Shown here piece by piece: positions 56,256 through 64,000 of a stretch of 64,000 nt of DNA (position 1 is the stretch's first letter; the number at the start of each line of letters is the position of its first letter). Origin of the DNA: Herminiimonas sp. KBW02 (GTDB lineage Bacteria; Pseudomonadota; Gammaproteobacteria; Burkholderiales; Burkholderiaceae_D); contig NZ_QAJP01000005.1 in NCBI RefSeq assembly GCF_003852535.1, forward strand, positions 1 to 64,000, read 5' to 3'. Position numbers and translations under genes: made by a program. The notes under the pieces are model-generated. The model worked only from the letters and a program-made list of their open reading frames with translations, ran no database searches and was not told the origin of the DNA.

Positions 56256-58244
56256 ATGCTTTCCCCATTAGAACTCACGCTCCTCCTGCTTGCGGCTGCG
56301 GTATTGGGTGTGGTCGCCTTCCGCATGATGCACTTGCCGCCGATGCTGGGCTACCTGGTGGTGGGGATATTAATAGGGCCGCATACGCTGGGCTGGGCTG
56401 AAGATAACGCCACGACCCATGCCCTGGGCGAGTTTGGCGTAGTGTTCCTGATGTTTTCGATAGGACTGGAGTTTTCCCTCTCCAGATTACTCGCCATGCG
56501 GCGTACCGTATTCGGCCTCGGCATGGCGCAGGTGCTGCTGACTATCGGCGCGACCATGGTGTTTGGCTGGCTGGTGGCACACCTGTCAACACGGCTGAGT
56601 GCAATTAGCTGGCAAGCTGCACTGGCCATAGGCGGCGCGCTGGCGATGTCGTCCACCGCGATTGTTTCCAAGCTGTTGACAGAGCGTGTCGAGCTGGAAA
56701 GCCAGCATGGACGTCGTATTATCGGTATTTTGCTGTTTCAGGATCTGGCAGTCGTCCCCTTGCTGATCCTGATCCCGGCGCTGGCCAATCCGCGTGGCGA
56801 TCTGGGCACCACGCTGCTGTGGGCGATGTTGAAAGCAGTCATCGTCCTTTTCCTCTTGTTGTTTATCGGTCATAAATTAATCCGTAGCTGGTTCCGCATC
56901 GTGGTTAAGCGTCGTTCGCAGGAATTGTTCATGCTGAACCTCTTGCTGATCACGCTGGGCGCAGCCTGGATTACCGAAATGGCGGGTTTGTCGCTGGCTT
57001 TGGGTGCCTTTGTCGCCGGCATGCTGATTTCCGAGACTGAATACAAGCACCAGGTGGAGGAGGACATTAAGTCCTTCCGCGATGTGCTGCTGGGCTTGTT
57101 CTTTATTACTATCGGCATGCTGCTGAACGTGCGCCTGGTGATCGAGCACTGGTGGCTGGTTTTGCTGCTGTTGAGTGGCGTGGTGTTGCTGAAATTTGGT
57201 TTGATTGCGCTTCTGGCAAGGCTTTTCGGCGCGCCGGTTGGCGTGGCCTTGCGTACCGGCTTGGCGCTGGCACAGGCTGGCGAGTTTGGTTTTGTGTTGC
57301 TGAACCAGGTCGGTGGCCTGAACCTGGTGGAGCCCCTGATCCTGCAACTGATACTGGCATCCATGGTGCTGTCGATGCTGGCCGCTCCCCTGATCATTGC
57401 GAATGCCGACGCCATTGTGCTGAAACTGTCCGCTAACGAATGGATGGTGCAATCGCTGGCTTTGACGCAAATTGCAACGCGTACGATGGCTACCCAGCAA
57501 CACGTCATCATTGCAGGCTTCGGCCGCAGCGGCCAAAGTCTGGCCAAATTGCTGGAAGCGGAAGGTATTACCTATCAGGCGCTGGATTTGGATCCGGATC
57601 GCGTCAATGAAGCGCAGGCGGCCGGAGCTTTTGTTTCCTACGGTGATGCGGGGCGGCGCGAAAGTCTGGTCGCGGCTGGTATTAACCGCGCGGCGGCGCT
57701 GGTGATTACCTATGCGAGTACGCCGTCGGCCTTGAAGGTTTTGCATCATATGCATGATCTGGCGCCTAATTTGCCGGTCATTGTACGTAGCCATGACGAC
57801 AGCGACCTCGATAAGTTGCGTGCGGCGGGTGCAACGGAAGTGGTGCCGGAAGCGATGGAAGGCAGCCTGATGCTAGCCTCGCATGCGATGCTGACGCTGG
57901 GCGTGCCTTTGCGCCGGGTCGTGCATAGAGTGCAGGCCGCGCGCAGTGAGCGCTATGCGACTCTGCGCGGCTTTTTCCACGGCAGCAGCGATGTATCGGA
58001 TGGCGCGGATAGTGTGCAAGTTCGTTTGCATTCCGTTCCTTTGGGTGAAAGCTGCAAAGCGGTGGGTAAAACCCTGGCGGAGGCGGATCTTAAGGATTTG
58101 GGTGTGGAAGTCACGGCAGTACGGCGCGGCAAGGAGCGCCTGACGGTAACGCCGGAGATGACGTTGATGGCGGGCGATACTATCGTCCTGCGCGGTGGTC
58201 CTGAGGAGCTGGCACGGGCTGAAACCCGTCTTCTGAAGTCCTGA
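56256..58244 (+). CDS. CPA2 monovalent cation:proton antiporter (KefB/YbaL-like)
   Basis: A 662-residue protein with about 12 membrane segments (residues 1-395), including FGVVFLMFSIGLEFSLSRL and the transport core ALAIGGALAMSSTAIVSKLL, then a TrkA-N (RCK) domain (HVIIAGFGRSGQSLAKLLEA, about 412-431) and a TrkA-C domain (about 585-660). Such proteins exchange K+ or Na+ for H+ under nucleotide or glutathione control. The Kef glutathione-specific contacts cannot be judged by eye. It is divergent from kdsD. Confidence 0.9.
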   Translation: MLSPLELTLLLLAAAVLGVVAFRMMHLPPMLGYLVVGILIGPHTLGWAEDNATTHALGEFGVVFLMFSIGLEFSLSRLLAMRRTVFGLGMAQVLLTIGATMVFGWLVAHLSTRLSAISWQAALAIGGALAMSSTAIVSKLLTERVELESQHGRRIIGILLFQDLAVVPLLILIPALANPRGDLGTTLLWAMLKAVIVLFLLLFIGHKLIRSWFRIVVKRRSQELFMLNLLLITLGAAWITEMAGLSLALGAFVAGMLISETEYKHQVEEDIKSFRDVLLGLFFITIGMLLNVRLVIEHWWLVLLLLSGVVLLKFGLIALLARLFGAPVGVALRTGLALAQAGEFGFVLLNQVGGLNLVEPLILQLILASMVLSMLAAPLIIANADAIVLKLSANEWMVQSLALTQIATRTMATQQHVIIAGFGRSGQSLAKLLEAEGITYQALDLDPDRVNEAQAAGAFVSYGDAGRRESLVAAGINRAAALVITYASTPSALKVLHHMHDLAPNLPVIVRSHDDSDLDKLRAAGATEVVPEAMEGSLMLASHAMLTLGVPLRRVVHRVQAARSERYATLRGFFHGSSDVSDGADSVQVRLHSVPLGESCKAVGKTLAEADLKDLGVEVTAVRRGKERLTVTPEMTLMAGDTIVLRGGPEELARAETRLLKS

Positions 58245-58340
58245 TGCGTGGCGTTTGTGGTTGACGGTATCCATGCGAAGACGGAAAATTGCCAACCCGC
58301 AATGAGCAACGCCTGTAGGGCTGGTGCGGGCAGGGTCGCG

Positions 58341-58370
58341 CTGCCGAAGCCAGGCTGCGGCGGTTTTTCT
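58341..58370 (+). terminator. Candidate terminator after the antiporter
   Basis: CTGCCG (58341-58346) pairs with CGGCGG (58358-58363, one G-T pair) around an 11-nt loop that can itself pair weakly, followed by TTTTT. It lies 97 nt after the antiporter stop. The remaining gap to 58434 shows nothing else clear. Confidence 0.5.
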
Positions 58371-58434
58371 GAATCGGGACGCAGTGACCGATTTTCTTCA
58401 AAATTGAGTACTTTTCTTGTCTCCAGGTGGTGAT

Positions 58435-59940
58435 TTGAGCATTTCCCCCAGCAGTTTTCCTGATGCGTCCAATGAATTGCCCGCAAGTGCGCGCGATTCT
58501 GCCGCTGCTGCTGCGATGCTGCCTTTGTATGTCGACCTCGACGGAACACTGACTTACACCGATCTTTTATTTGAGTCGGTGCTGCTGCTGATCAAGCGCA
58601 ATCCTTTATATATCTTCCTGTGCATCGCGTGGCTGTTGCAGGGGCGTGGCTACCTGAAAGCGCAAATCGCCCGACGCATACGGCTGGACGTTGCACTGTT
58701 GCCCTATAACGAAGAGCTCCTGGCTTATCTGCGGCAGCAACATGCGGCTGGTCGTCGCCTGGTGCTGGCGAGCGCCTCTGACCGTCATCTGGTACAGATG
58801 GTCGCCGATCATCTGGGCATTTTTTCCGCTGTCATGGGCAGTGATGTCGCCACCAATCTGAAGTCGGCTGCGAAACTGGAAGCCATAGAAAAAGACGCTG
58901 GTGCAGCTGGCTTTGCTTATGCCGGCAACAGTTCTGCCGACATCGCCGTATGGTCACGTGCGACAGAAGTGATCGTCGTCAATGCGGCACCCTCCATCGT
59001 GAAGCAGGCGCAACAACTGAAAACACCGACGCTCATCATTCCGCCGCGTCCGTTCAAATTGCGTCTGGTACTGAAAGCCTTGCGCCTGCACCAATGGGCC
59101 AAGAATGCTTTGTTGTTCGTGCCTTTGCTGGCGGCGCATGAGTTAACCGCTGCACCCTGGTTCTCAACCTTGCTGGCTTTCATTGCCTTCGGCATGTGTG
59201 CTTCTGCAACGTATGTTGTGAACGACTTGTTTGACCTCGCATCGGATCGCGCACATCCGCGCAAACGGGCACGTCCTTTTGCGGCAGCGACACTGACGAT
59301 TCCTTTTGGCATTGTATTGATCGCGGTATTGCTGCCGCTATCGCTTTGGCTGGCCGCCGTGATTTCGCCGGTCTACCTCGGCCTGATGTTGCTGTATATC
59401 GTCGTGACGTTGTTGTACTCCGCACGTCTGAAGCAAATCGCGATCGTCGATGTGCTGGTGCTGGCTTCCTTATACACACACCGGATTTTGGCGGGTGGCG
59501 TGGTCAGTGATGTATTGATTTCCAACTGGTTACTGGCAGTCTCACTCTTTATGTTCCTCAGTCTGGCGCTGGTCAAGCGTTGTGCCGAACTCGAGTTCAT
59601 GAGTGGTGATGGTCAGGTTGCGCTGGCCGGGCGCGGTTATCGCACCAGTGATTTGTCGTATTTGATTTCGATGGGCATCGCCAGCGGCTTTGTCTCGGTG
59701 ATGTTGCTGGCGCTGTACATCGACAGCCAGGTTGGCGGCGAGATGTATCCGCATGCTGAATGGCTGTGGCTGATATTGCCGGTTGTACTATTCTGGATCA
59801 TGCGTTTGTGGCTGAAAATTTCCCGCATGGAAATTCATGACGACCCGCTGCTGTTTGCGATCACTGATCGGGCGAGCTGGGTGGTGGCATTTATTATCGG
59901 CTGCATTGCGCTGGCCGCTTCCTGGCCGGGGGGCGTATGA
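58435..59940 (+). CDS. HAD phosphatase - UbiA prenyltransferase fusion (polyprenyl-phosphate phosphoribosyltransferase-like)
   Basis: The start is taken as TTG at 58435 behind CAGGTGG, giving 501 residues; an in-frame TTG six codons earlier is possible. Residues ~30-215 form a HAD domain (YVDLDGTLTYTD with Asp34/Asp36, SASDRHLVQM, AGNSSADIAVW). Residues ~220-501 form a UbiA-type membrane domain with NDLFDLASDRAHPRKRARP (Asn263, Asp264, Asp267, Asp271) and YSARLKQIAIVDVLVLAS (Asp339). This pattern fits the decaprenyl-phosphate 5-phosphoribosyltransferase branch of UbiA rather than quinone or haem O synthesis; the HAD part may remove the 5-phosphate. That reaction is inference. It overlaps the next gene by 4 nt. 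Confidence 0.82.
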   Translation: MSISPSSFPDASNELPASARDSAAAAAMLPLYVDLDGTLTYTDLLFESVLLLIKRNPLYIFLCIAWLLQGRGYLKAQIARRIRLDVALLPYNEELLAYLRQQHAAGRRLVLASASDRHLVQMVADHLGIFSAVMGSDVATNLKSAAKLEAIEKDAGAAGFAYAGNSSADIAVWSRATEVIVVNAAPSIVKQAQQLKTPTLIIPPRPFKLRLVLKALRLHQWAKNALLFVPLLAAHELTAAPWFSTLLAFIAFGMCASATYVVNDLFDLASDRAHPRKRARPFAAATLTIPFGIVLIAVLLPLSLWLAAVISPVYLGLMLLYIVVTLLYSARLKQIAIVDVLVLASLYTHRILAGGVVSDVLISNWLLAVSLFMFLSLALVKRCAELEFMSGDGQVALAGRGYRTSDLSYLISMGIASGFVSVMLLALYIDSQVGGEMYPHAEWLWLILPVVLFWIMRLWLKISRMEIHDDPLLFAITDRASWVVAFIIGCIALAASWPGGV

Positions 59941-60314
59941 GTCAGATCGCGGCTTTGGGCCTGGCTTTTTTTTGCGTCTGCCTGACGGCACTGGCGCAGG
60001 TCCTGTTGAAGATGGGCATGTCGGCCCCGGCGATCCAGCAAGCGATGGCTGCTGATATGCGTTCCGTCTTTTGGCTGGCATTGAGCAGTCCCCTGATCTG
60101 GGGCGGCATGTTTTGTTTCGGTGCGAGTGCTGGCCTGTGGTTGCTGGTACTGGGCAAACTGGAAGTCAGCATGGCTTATCCACTCATCTCGCTGGGTGTG
60201 GTGCTGACCACTATGGCCGGAATTTTTATATTGGGTGAGTCCGTCAGTATTTATAAGGTGCTGGGTGTGGCCTTGATCATTACAGGTGTCGTTATCCTGT
60301 CGGTAAAGAGTTAA
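59937..60314 (+). CDS. Small multidrug-resistance/EamA-type membrane protein (ArnE/ArnF-like flippase subunit)
   Basis: The 125-residue protein has four hydrophobic segments, with ALAQVLLKMGM in the first helix and LGKLEVSMAYPLISLGVVLT in the third, the SMR/EamA pattern also found in ArnE and ArnF. It overlaps the UbiA-HAD gene by ATGA and precedes a GT39-type transferase by 16 nt. From this context I infer flipping of a lipid-linked sugar across the inner membrane. Confidence 0.8.
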   Translation: MSQIAALGLAFFCVCLTALAQVLLKMGMSAPAIQQAMAADMRSVFWLALSSPLIWGGMFCFGASAGLWLLVLGKLEVSMAYPLISLGVVLTTMAGIFILGESVSIYKVLGVALIITGVVILSVKS

Positions 60315-60330
60315 GAATTAAGGAAGAGTA

Positions 60331-61860
60331 ATGAATTTGAATTCGACGCGTTCGCTGTACGCTGGCGCAGATCCGGTACGCGCGCGACAGGTGTTCAAGT
60401 GGACGTTTGGTATTACGCTGCTGATCAAGTTGTGGCTGGCGGCGTATTTCCCGATGACCGGCGATGAAGCCTTCTTTTACCAATGGGGTGTGTTCCCGGA
60501 TTGGGGCTATTCCGATCATCCGCCTATGGTGGGTTGGTTGCTGTTTGTCCTGAACAGTTTCTCCAGTCATCCTTTATCGCTGCGTTTCTTTACCGTACTG
60601 TTGTGGAGTCTGATTGCGCTTGGTCTGGTTGATCTGCTGCGTCGCATTTCGCCATTCCAGGAAGGTGTTGCCTACTGGCTGGGGACCTTGTTCCTGGTGT
60701 TGCCATTCTCGCTGTTGCTGAATCTGGTGACGACCGATACACCGCTGATTTTCTTTATCTTCCTGTCTGGTTACTGCTTTATACGCGGCACCATGTCCGA
60801 GAAGATCCTGTGGTACGTCGGCGCCGGTATCTTCCTCGGCTGTGCACTGCTGTCGAAGTACTTTGCCGGTTTGCTGGCGATCGCTTATTTCGTTTACCTG
60901 TGCCGTACACGTCGCGGCTGGCTGAACCTGATCGTTATCGCGTTGTGCTCTGCGCCGTTGTTTGCCATTACCATCGCCTTCAATGCGCATCACTGCTGGT
61001 CGAATGTGATGTTCAATATGATTAACCGCAATGAAAACGCATCGTGGTCGCTGTACACGGTGGGTGAATACGTGTTGATGATGTTTTACCTGATCACGCC
61101 CTGGGTCTTCGTCAAGTTGCTGCGCTCCGCCAATATGATGGCGCAGCGTGGCGCTATCGTTGTTTTGTTCCTGGTGCCGTTTGCCTTGTTCCTCTTGCTG
61201 TCGATGGAAAAGACCATCGGCTTGCACTGGGTGCTGGGTTTTATGCCTTTCCTGTTCCTGTTTGTCGGTACCTGCAGCAGTGCGGAAGATTTGCGCAAAT
61301 ATGCGAAATGGACGGCCTGGTTCTCGCTGCCGCATTTCCTGTTCCTGGCTGCTCTCATCTTGCTGCCGACCACGATGTGGAAGGATTACGCGCTGCATGA
61401 CGACATCATCTTCCACAAGGAAGCAAAGAACATCGTCGCCAACCTGCGCAAGGATTTGCCGCAGGGCGCCGCCATCATGGCACGTGCTTATACACCTGCT
61501 GCTTTGTTGTCCTACCATGCGGATGAGTACTTGCCGACATTTGGCCAGGGTAAATTCCATGCGCGCCAGGATGACTTGCTGGTCGATTTCAAAACCTATG
61601 CAGGCAAGACCATACGCATCTTTGATCGTCGCGCGATTAATCCGGCTGAGCTGGAGCCTTACTTTGCGACCGTTACCGTGCATACGATGCAGCTGGATGG
61701 CATGACATTCTGGTATGCCGACGGCACGGATTTCAAATACGATGTGTATCGTGAGCGCATCCTGAAGACAGTCGCCAATATGTATTACCGGATTCCATCA
61801 TTCCTGCCGGTGTATGGCTGTGGCTTCCTGGAGCGTTACGATATACCGAGACCGCAGTAA
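60331..61860 (+). CDS. ArnT/GT39-like membrane glycosyltransferase
   Basis: A 509-residue GT-C-fold protein with about 11-12 membrane segments. The first periplasmic loop has TGDEAFFYQWG (Asp45-Glu46) and GYSDHPPMVGW, the acidic and HPP motifs of ArnT and other dolichyl/polyprenyl-phosphate sugar transferases. The C-terminal ~120 residues are a soluble periplasmic domain. It should transfer a sugar from a polyprenyl phosphate to an envelope acceptor, in line with the two preceding genes. Donor and acceptor are unknown. Confidence 0.85.
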   Translation: MNLNSTRSLYAGADPVRARQVFKWTFGITLLIKLWLAAYFPMTGDEAFFYQWGVFPDWGYSDHPPMVGWLLFVLNSFSSHPLSLRFFTVLLWSLIALGLVDLLRRISPFQEGVAYWLGTLFLVLPFSLLLNLVTTDTPLIFFIFLSGYCFIRGTMSEKILWYVGAGIFLGCALLSKYFAGLLAIAYFVYLCRTRRGWLNLIVIALCSAPLFAITIAFNAHHCWSNVMFNMINRNENASWSLYTVGEYVLMMFYLITPWVFVKLLRSANMMAQRGAIVVLFLVPFALFLLLSMEKTIGLHWVLGFMPFLFLFVGTCSSAEDLRKYAKWTAWFSLPHFLFLAALILLPTTMWKDYALHDDIIFHKEAKNIVANLRKDLPQGAAIMARAYTPAALLSYHADEYLPTFGQGKFHARQDDLLVDFKTYAGKTIRIFDRRAINPAELEPYFATVTVHTMQLDGMTFWYADGTDFKYDVYRERILKTVANMYYRIPSFLPVYGCGFLERYDIPRPQ

Positions 61861-61924
61861 ATGAAGTGAGCGGCGCGTAGTTGCTGAAGCAGTTTTCATT
61901 GGACACAAGGAAAGGCTGGCGACT

Positions 61925-62815
61925 ATGAAAAAAAAGACCCTCGCCCTGATCACCGCCACCGCATTGCTGGGTGGTCTGATCGGATGTGCGCCGCTGACGG
62001 TGATCAATGCGCTGACCAGTTCGCGCAGCTATGACAAGACGGCCGATATTGCGTTTGGTGCGGATGTGCGGCAACGGCTCGATGTCTATGTGCCGCACGA
62101 CTTGAAAGGGCCTGCGGCAGTTGTCGTGTTCTTCTACGGTGGCAGTTGGAATAGCGGCAATCGTGCCGATTATGCGTTTGTCGGTGAGGCACTTGCCTCG
62201 CGCGGTATTATCGCGGTGGTAGCGGATTACCGTGTGTATCCGCAAGTACGTTATCCGGATTTTGTTGATGACGCCGCGCTGGCAGTGGCCTGGGCGGCGA
62301 AGGATATCCAGCGCTTCGGCGGCGACCCCAGGCGTTTGTTCGTCATGGGGCATAGCGCAGGCGCATACAATGCGGCGATGGTGGCACTGGACCCGCGCTG
62401 GCTGGCGAAGCAGGGTTTGACGCCAGCCGTATTGCGCGGCTGGATAGGGTTGGCCGGACCGTACGACTTTATCCCGATCGAGAATCCGGATGTGAAGCCG
62501 GTCTTCTTCTTTCCGAACACCCCGCCGGACTCACAACCGATCAGCCATGTCTCGCGTGCTGCACCGCCAGCCTTGCTGATCGCTTCGCATGATGACAAAG
62601 TCGTGAATCCGCTGCGCAATACCGCTGGCCTGGCACAACAGCTACGCGGCGCGGGGGTGGCGGTAACCGAGCTGTATTTTGACCGTACCAGCCACGCTAC
62701 CCTGGTTGCCGCAATTTCGTGGCCGCTGCGTGGTTTGGCGCCGGTGCTGGATAATGTGGAGCACTTCGTGAAGTCTGACGCTGCACGTGAAAATTATGCA
62801 AGTCAGGAAAAATAG
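61925..62815 (+). CDS. Lipoprotein alpha/beta hydrolase (carboxylesterase-like)
   Basis: The 296-residue protein has a lipoprotein-type signal (MKKKTLALITATALLGGLIG before Cys21). An alpha/beta-hydrolase domain follows, with FYGGSWNSG (oxyanion HGG-like, residues 70-78), nucleophile GHSAG (Ser144), Asp in SHDDKVVNP and His in FDRTSHATL. It resembles hormone-sensitive-lipase/BD-FAE esterases. It lies 64 nt after the GT39-like gene on the same strand, so a role in trimming acyl groups from the same envelope product is possible but unproven. Confidence 0.85.
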   Translation: MKKKTLALITATALLGGLIGCAPLTVINALTSSRSYDKTADIAFGADVRQRLDVYVPHDLKGPAAVVVFFYGGSWNSGNRADYAFVGEALASRGIIAVVADYRVYPQVRYPDFVDDAALAVAWAAKDIQRFGGDPRRLFVMGHSAGAYNAAMVALDPRWLAKQGLTPAVLRGWIGLAGPYDFIPIENPDVKPVFFFPNTPPDSQPISHVSRAAPPALLIASHDDKVVNPLRNTAGLAQQLRGAGVAVTELYFDRTSHATLVAAISWPLRGLAPVLDNVEHFVKSDAARENYASQEK

Positions 62816-62841
62816 AATTTGCAGTAAGCTAGGCATTAGCT

Positions 62842-62875
62842 TGCCGGAATGGACGTCAACCATTCCGGCATTTTT
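62842..62875 (+). terminator. Terminator after the esterase gene
   Basis: TGCCGGAATGG (62842-62852) pairs with CCATTCCGGCA (62860-62870), loop of 7 nt, followed by TTTTT. It closes the 58435-62815 gene group. Confidence 0.9.
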
Positions 62876-62901
62876 CATGTCGCTGAAGACGGTTGGTAAA
62901 A

Positions 62902-63822
62902 ATGGAAATATTTGAACGCATACTCGGCATTATCCTGCCGGTCTTTATCATCATCGCGCTCGGCTATGGCTACGCCCGGCTACGCGGTGAATCCGTGCGT
63001 TCAGATATGACGGCCGTGAACCGGGTCAGCATGGATGTGCTGTGTCCGTTGCTGGTGTTTACCGCGTTGGCAGCCAAGGATTTTGACCTCGCACACAATG
63101 GCACGCTGATCCTGGCAGGTGCACTGATTTCGCTGGGTTCGGGTTTGCTGGCGTGGCCGGTTGCGCGCATGTTTGGTTACGATGTGCGCAGCTTCGTCCC
63201 GCCTATGATGTACAACAACTGTGGCAATATGGGTTTGCCGCTGGCGATGCTGGCCTTCGGTGCATCGGCTCTCGGTTCCGCGGTTGCCTTATTCATGGCT
63301 TGCAACCTGGTCTATTTCTCGGTCGGTATCAAGATTATAGAAAGTGGCCGCAAAGGGCGTGACGGTGTGCACGTCTCGCCATGGAAATTCCTCGCCAATC
63401 CGATGATGATTTCAATGATCATCGGTATGGCGTTCGCGATCGTGCATGTGCCTTTGCCCGCGCCGCTGTTCATGGCGATGAAAATGTTGGGCGATGCCTG
63501 TATTCCATTGATGTTGTTTGCGCTGGGTGTGCGCATGATGGATGTCAGCCTCAAGAGCTGGCACATCGGTCTGGTTGGTGCTGCGGTGTGCCCGATTGCA
63601 GGTCTGATCATCGCGTGGTTGCTGGATCATGTGTTCAGCCTTAATCCGGAGCAACGTGGCCAGATGTTCCTGTTTGCTTCGTTGCCACCAGCAGTGTTTT
63701 GCTTCATGGTGGCTGAGCAGTACAAACAGGAGCCGGACAAGGTGGCATCCATCGTCCTGCTCGGCAATGTGGCGGCACTGGTATTCGTACCTATAGGCTT
63801 GTGGATGGGCTTGCCCAATTAA
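62902..63822 (+). CDS. Auxin efflux carrier (AEC) family transporter
   Basis: From the ATG (MEIFERILGIILPVFIIIAL) the protein has 306 residues and about ten membrane segments in two repeats. PPMMYNNCGNMGLPLAMLAF in the first half is the conserved AEC crossover motif. The second half has MKMLGDACIPLMLFALGVRM. In bacteria members move malonate, malate or similar acids; the substrate here is not deducible. An in-frame TTG three codons earlier is unlikely as start. Confidence 0.9.
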   Translation: MEIFERILGIILPVFIIIALGYGYARLRGESVRSDMTAVNRVSMDVLCPLLVFTALAAKDFDLAHNGTLILAGALISLGSGLLAWPVARMFGYDVRSFVPPMMYNNCGNMGLPLAMLAFGASALGSAVALFMACNLVYFSVGIKIIESGRKGRDGVHVSPWKFLANPMMISMIIGMAFAIVHVPLPAPLFMAMKMLGDACIPLMLFALGVRMMDVSLKSWHIGLVGAAVCPIAGLIIAWLLDHVFSLNPEQRGQMFLFASLPPAVFCFMVAEQYKQEPDKVASIVLLGNVAALVFVPIGLWMGLPN

Positions 63823-63835
63823 ACTGTTAAGACAT

Positions 63836-63867
63836 AAAAAAGGGCGAACCACGGTTCGCCCTTTTTG
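63836..63867. terminator. Bidirectional terminator between the AEC gene and uvrA
   Basis: AGGGCGAAC (63841-63849) pairs with GTTCGCCCT (63854-63862), loop CACG, flanked by six A's on the left and TTTTTGTTT on the right. It serves both converging transcripts. Confidence 0.9.
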
Positions 63868-63882
63868 TTTGCGCCTGATTAC

Positions 63883-64000
63883 TTAGGCTGCCGATTTCTT
63901 TTGCTTGAGCAACGGTGCCAGATACTTGCCGGTAAAGCTGGCCGGATTCTTGGCCAGGTCTTCCGGTGTGCCTGCGCCTATCACCTGGCCGCCGCCTGCG
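63883..64000 (-). CDS. uvrA: Excinuclease ABC subunit A, 3' end (partial)
   Basis: On the minus strand the last 38 codons read …AGGGQVIGAGTPEDLAKNPA then SFTGKYLAPLL with a Lys-rich end and TAA at 63883-63885. This is the C-terminus of UvrA, the damage-sensing ABC ATPase of nucleotide excision repair. The rest lies beyond the window. Confidence 0.92.
   Translation of the reverse strand, partial: AGGGQVIGAGTPEDLAKNPASFTGKYLAPLLKQKKSAA

Noticed and set aside
60574-61683. A 369-codon minus-strand frame opposite the ArnT-like gene
   Set aside because: It is the complement of a membrane-protein gene, giving a Gln/His/Arg-rich translation typical of shadow frames.

Overview
The window reads as chromosomal DNA of a betaproteobacterium. 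It contains the str/S10/spc/alpha ribosomal-protein cluster, a System II (ResB/CcsA) cytochrome c pathway, a single-ORF AroK-AroB fusion behind pilMNOPQ, and the lptCAB-kdsCD block. This combination and the protein sequences fit Burkholderiales, most likely Oxalobacteraceae close to Herminiimonas/Janthinobacterium; the family-level call is inference. I see no insertion sequence, prophage, CRISPR array, tRNA or rRNA.

Region 1 (1-14,915): the 3' end of tuf, then the ribosomal-protein super-cluster from rpsJ to rplQ with secY, infA, rpmJ and rpoA, all on the + strand. The E. coli operon boundaries are still visible as longer gaps: a promoter-bearing gap after rpsJ, a hairpin plus gap between rpsQ and rplN (S10/spc boundary), and a series of intrinsic-terminator-like hairpins after rpsK, rpsD, rpoA and rplQ.

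Region 2 (14,988-29,746): an ABC-2 exporter pair, cutA-dsbD, a 1-Cys peroxiredoxin, hemB and engB (minus strand), then cytochrome c4, resB, ccsA and msrPQ. The block centres on envelope redox chemistry: DsbD supplies reductant, ResB/CcsA attach haem to apocytochromes, HemB makes the haem precursor, and MsrPQ repairs periplasmic methionines. Between hemB and engB, on the + strand, is an unannotated small RNA gene candidate whose hairpin loop carries an anti-Shine-Dalgarno CUCCUCC motif. lysA-lptM and cyaY close the region.

Region 3 (29,807-41,598): mrcA (PBP1A) divergent from pilMNOPQ-aroKB-dgt, then an opposing 3-hydroxyisobutyryl-CoA hydrolase-family gene.

Region 4 (41,765-50,594): a minor-pilin operon (pilE-like, fimT/fimU-like, pilV, pilW, pilX, pilY1) followed by a TonB-C-domain-like protein. 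PilY1 is 1,588 residues and appears to carry three extra modules.

Region 5 (50,686-56,134, minus strand): kdsD-kdsC-lptC-lptA-lptB-rpoN-hpf, i.e. Kdo synthesis, LPS transport and sigma-54.

Region 6 (56,256-64,000): a CPA2 K+/H+ antiporter, then a four-gene cassette (HAD-UbiA fusion, small SMR-type membrane protein, ArnT/GT39-like glycosyltransferase, lipoprotein esterase) that I read as a candidate lipid-linked sugar pathway for envelope decoration, then an auxin-efflux-type carrier and the 3' end of uvrA on the minus strand.
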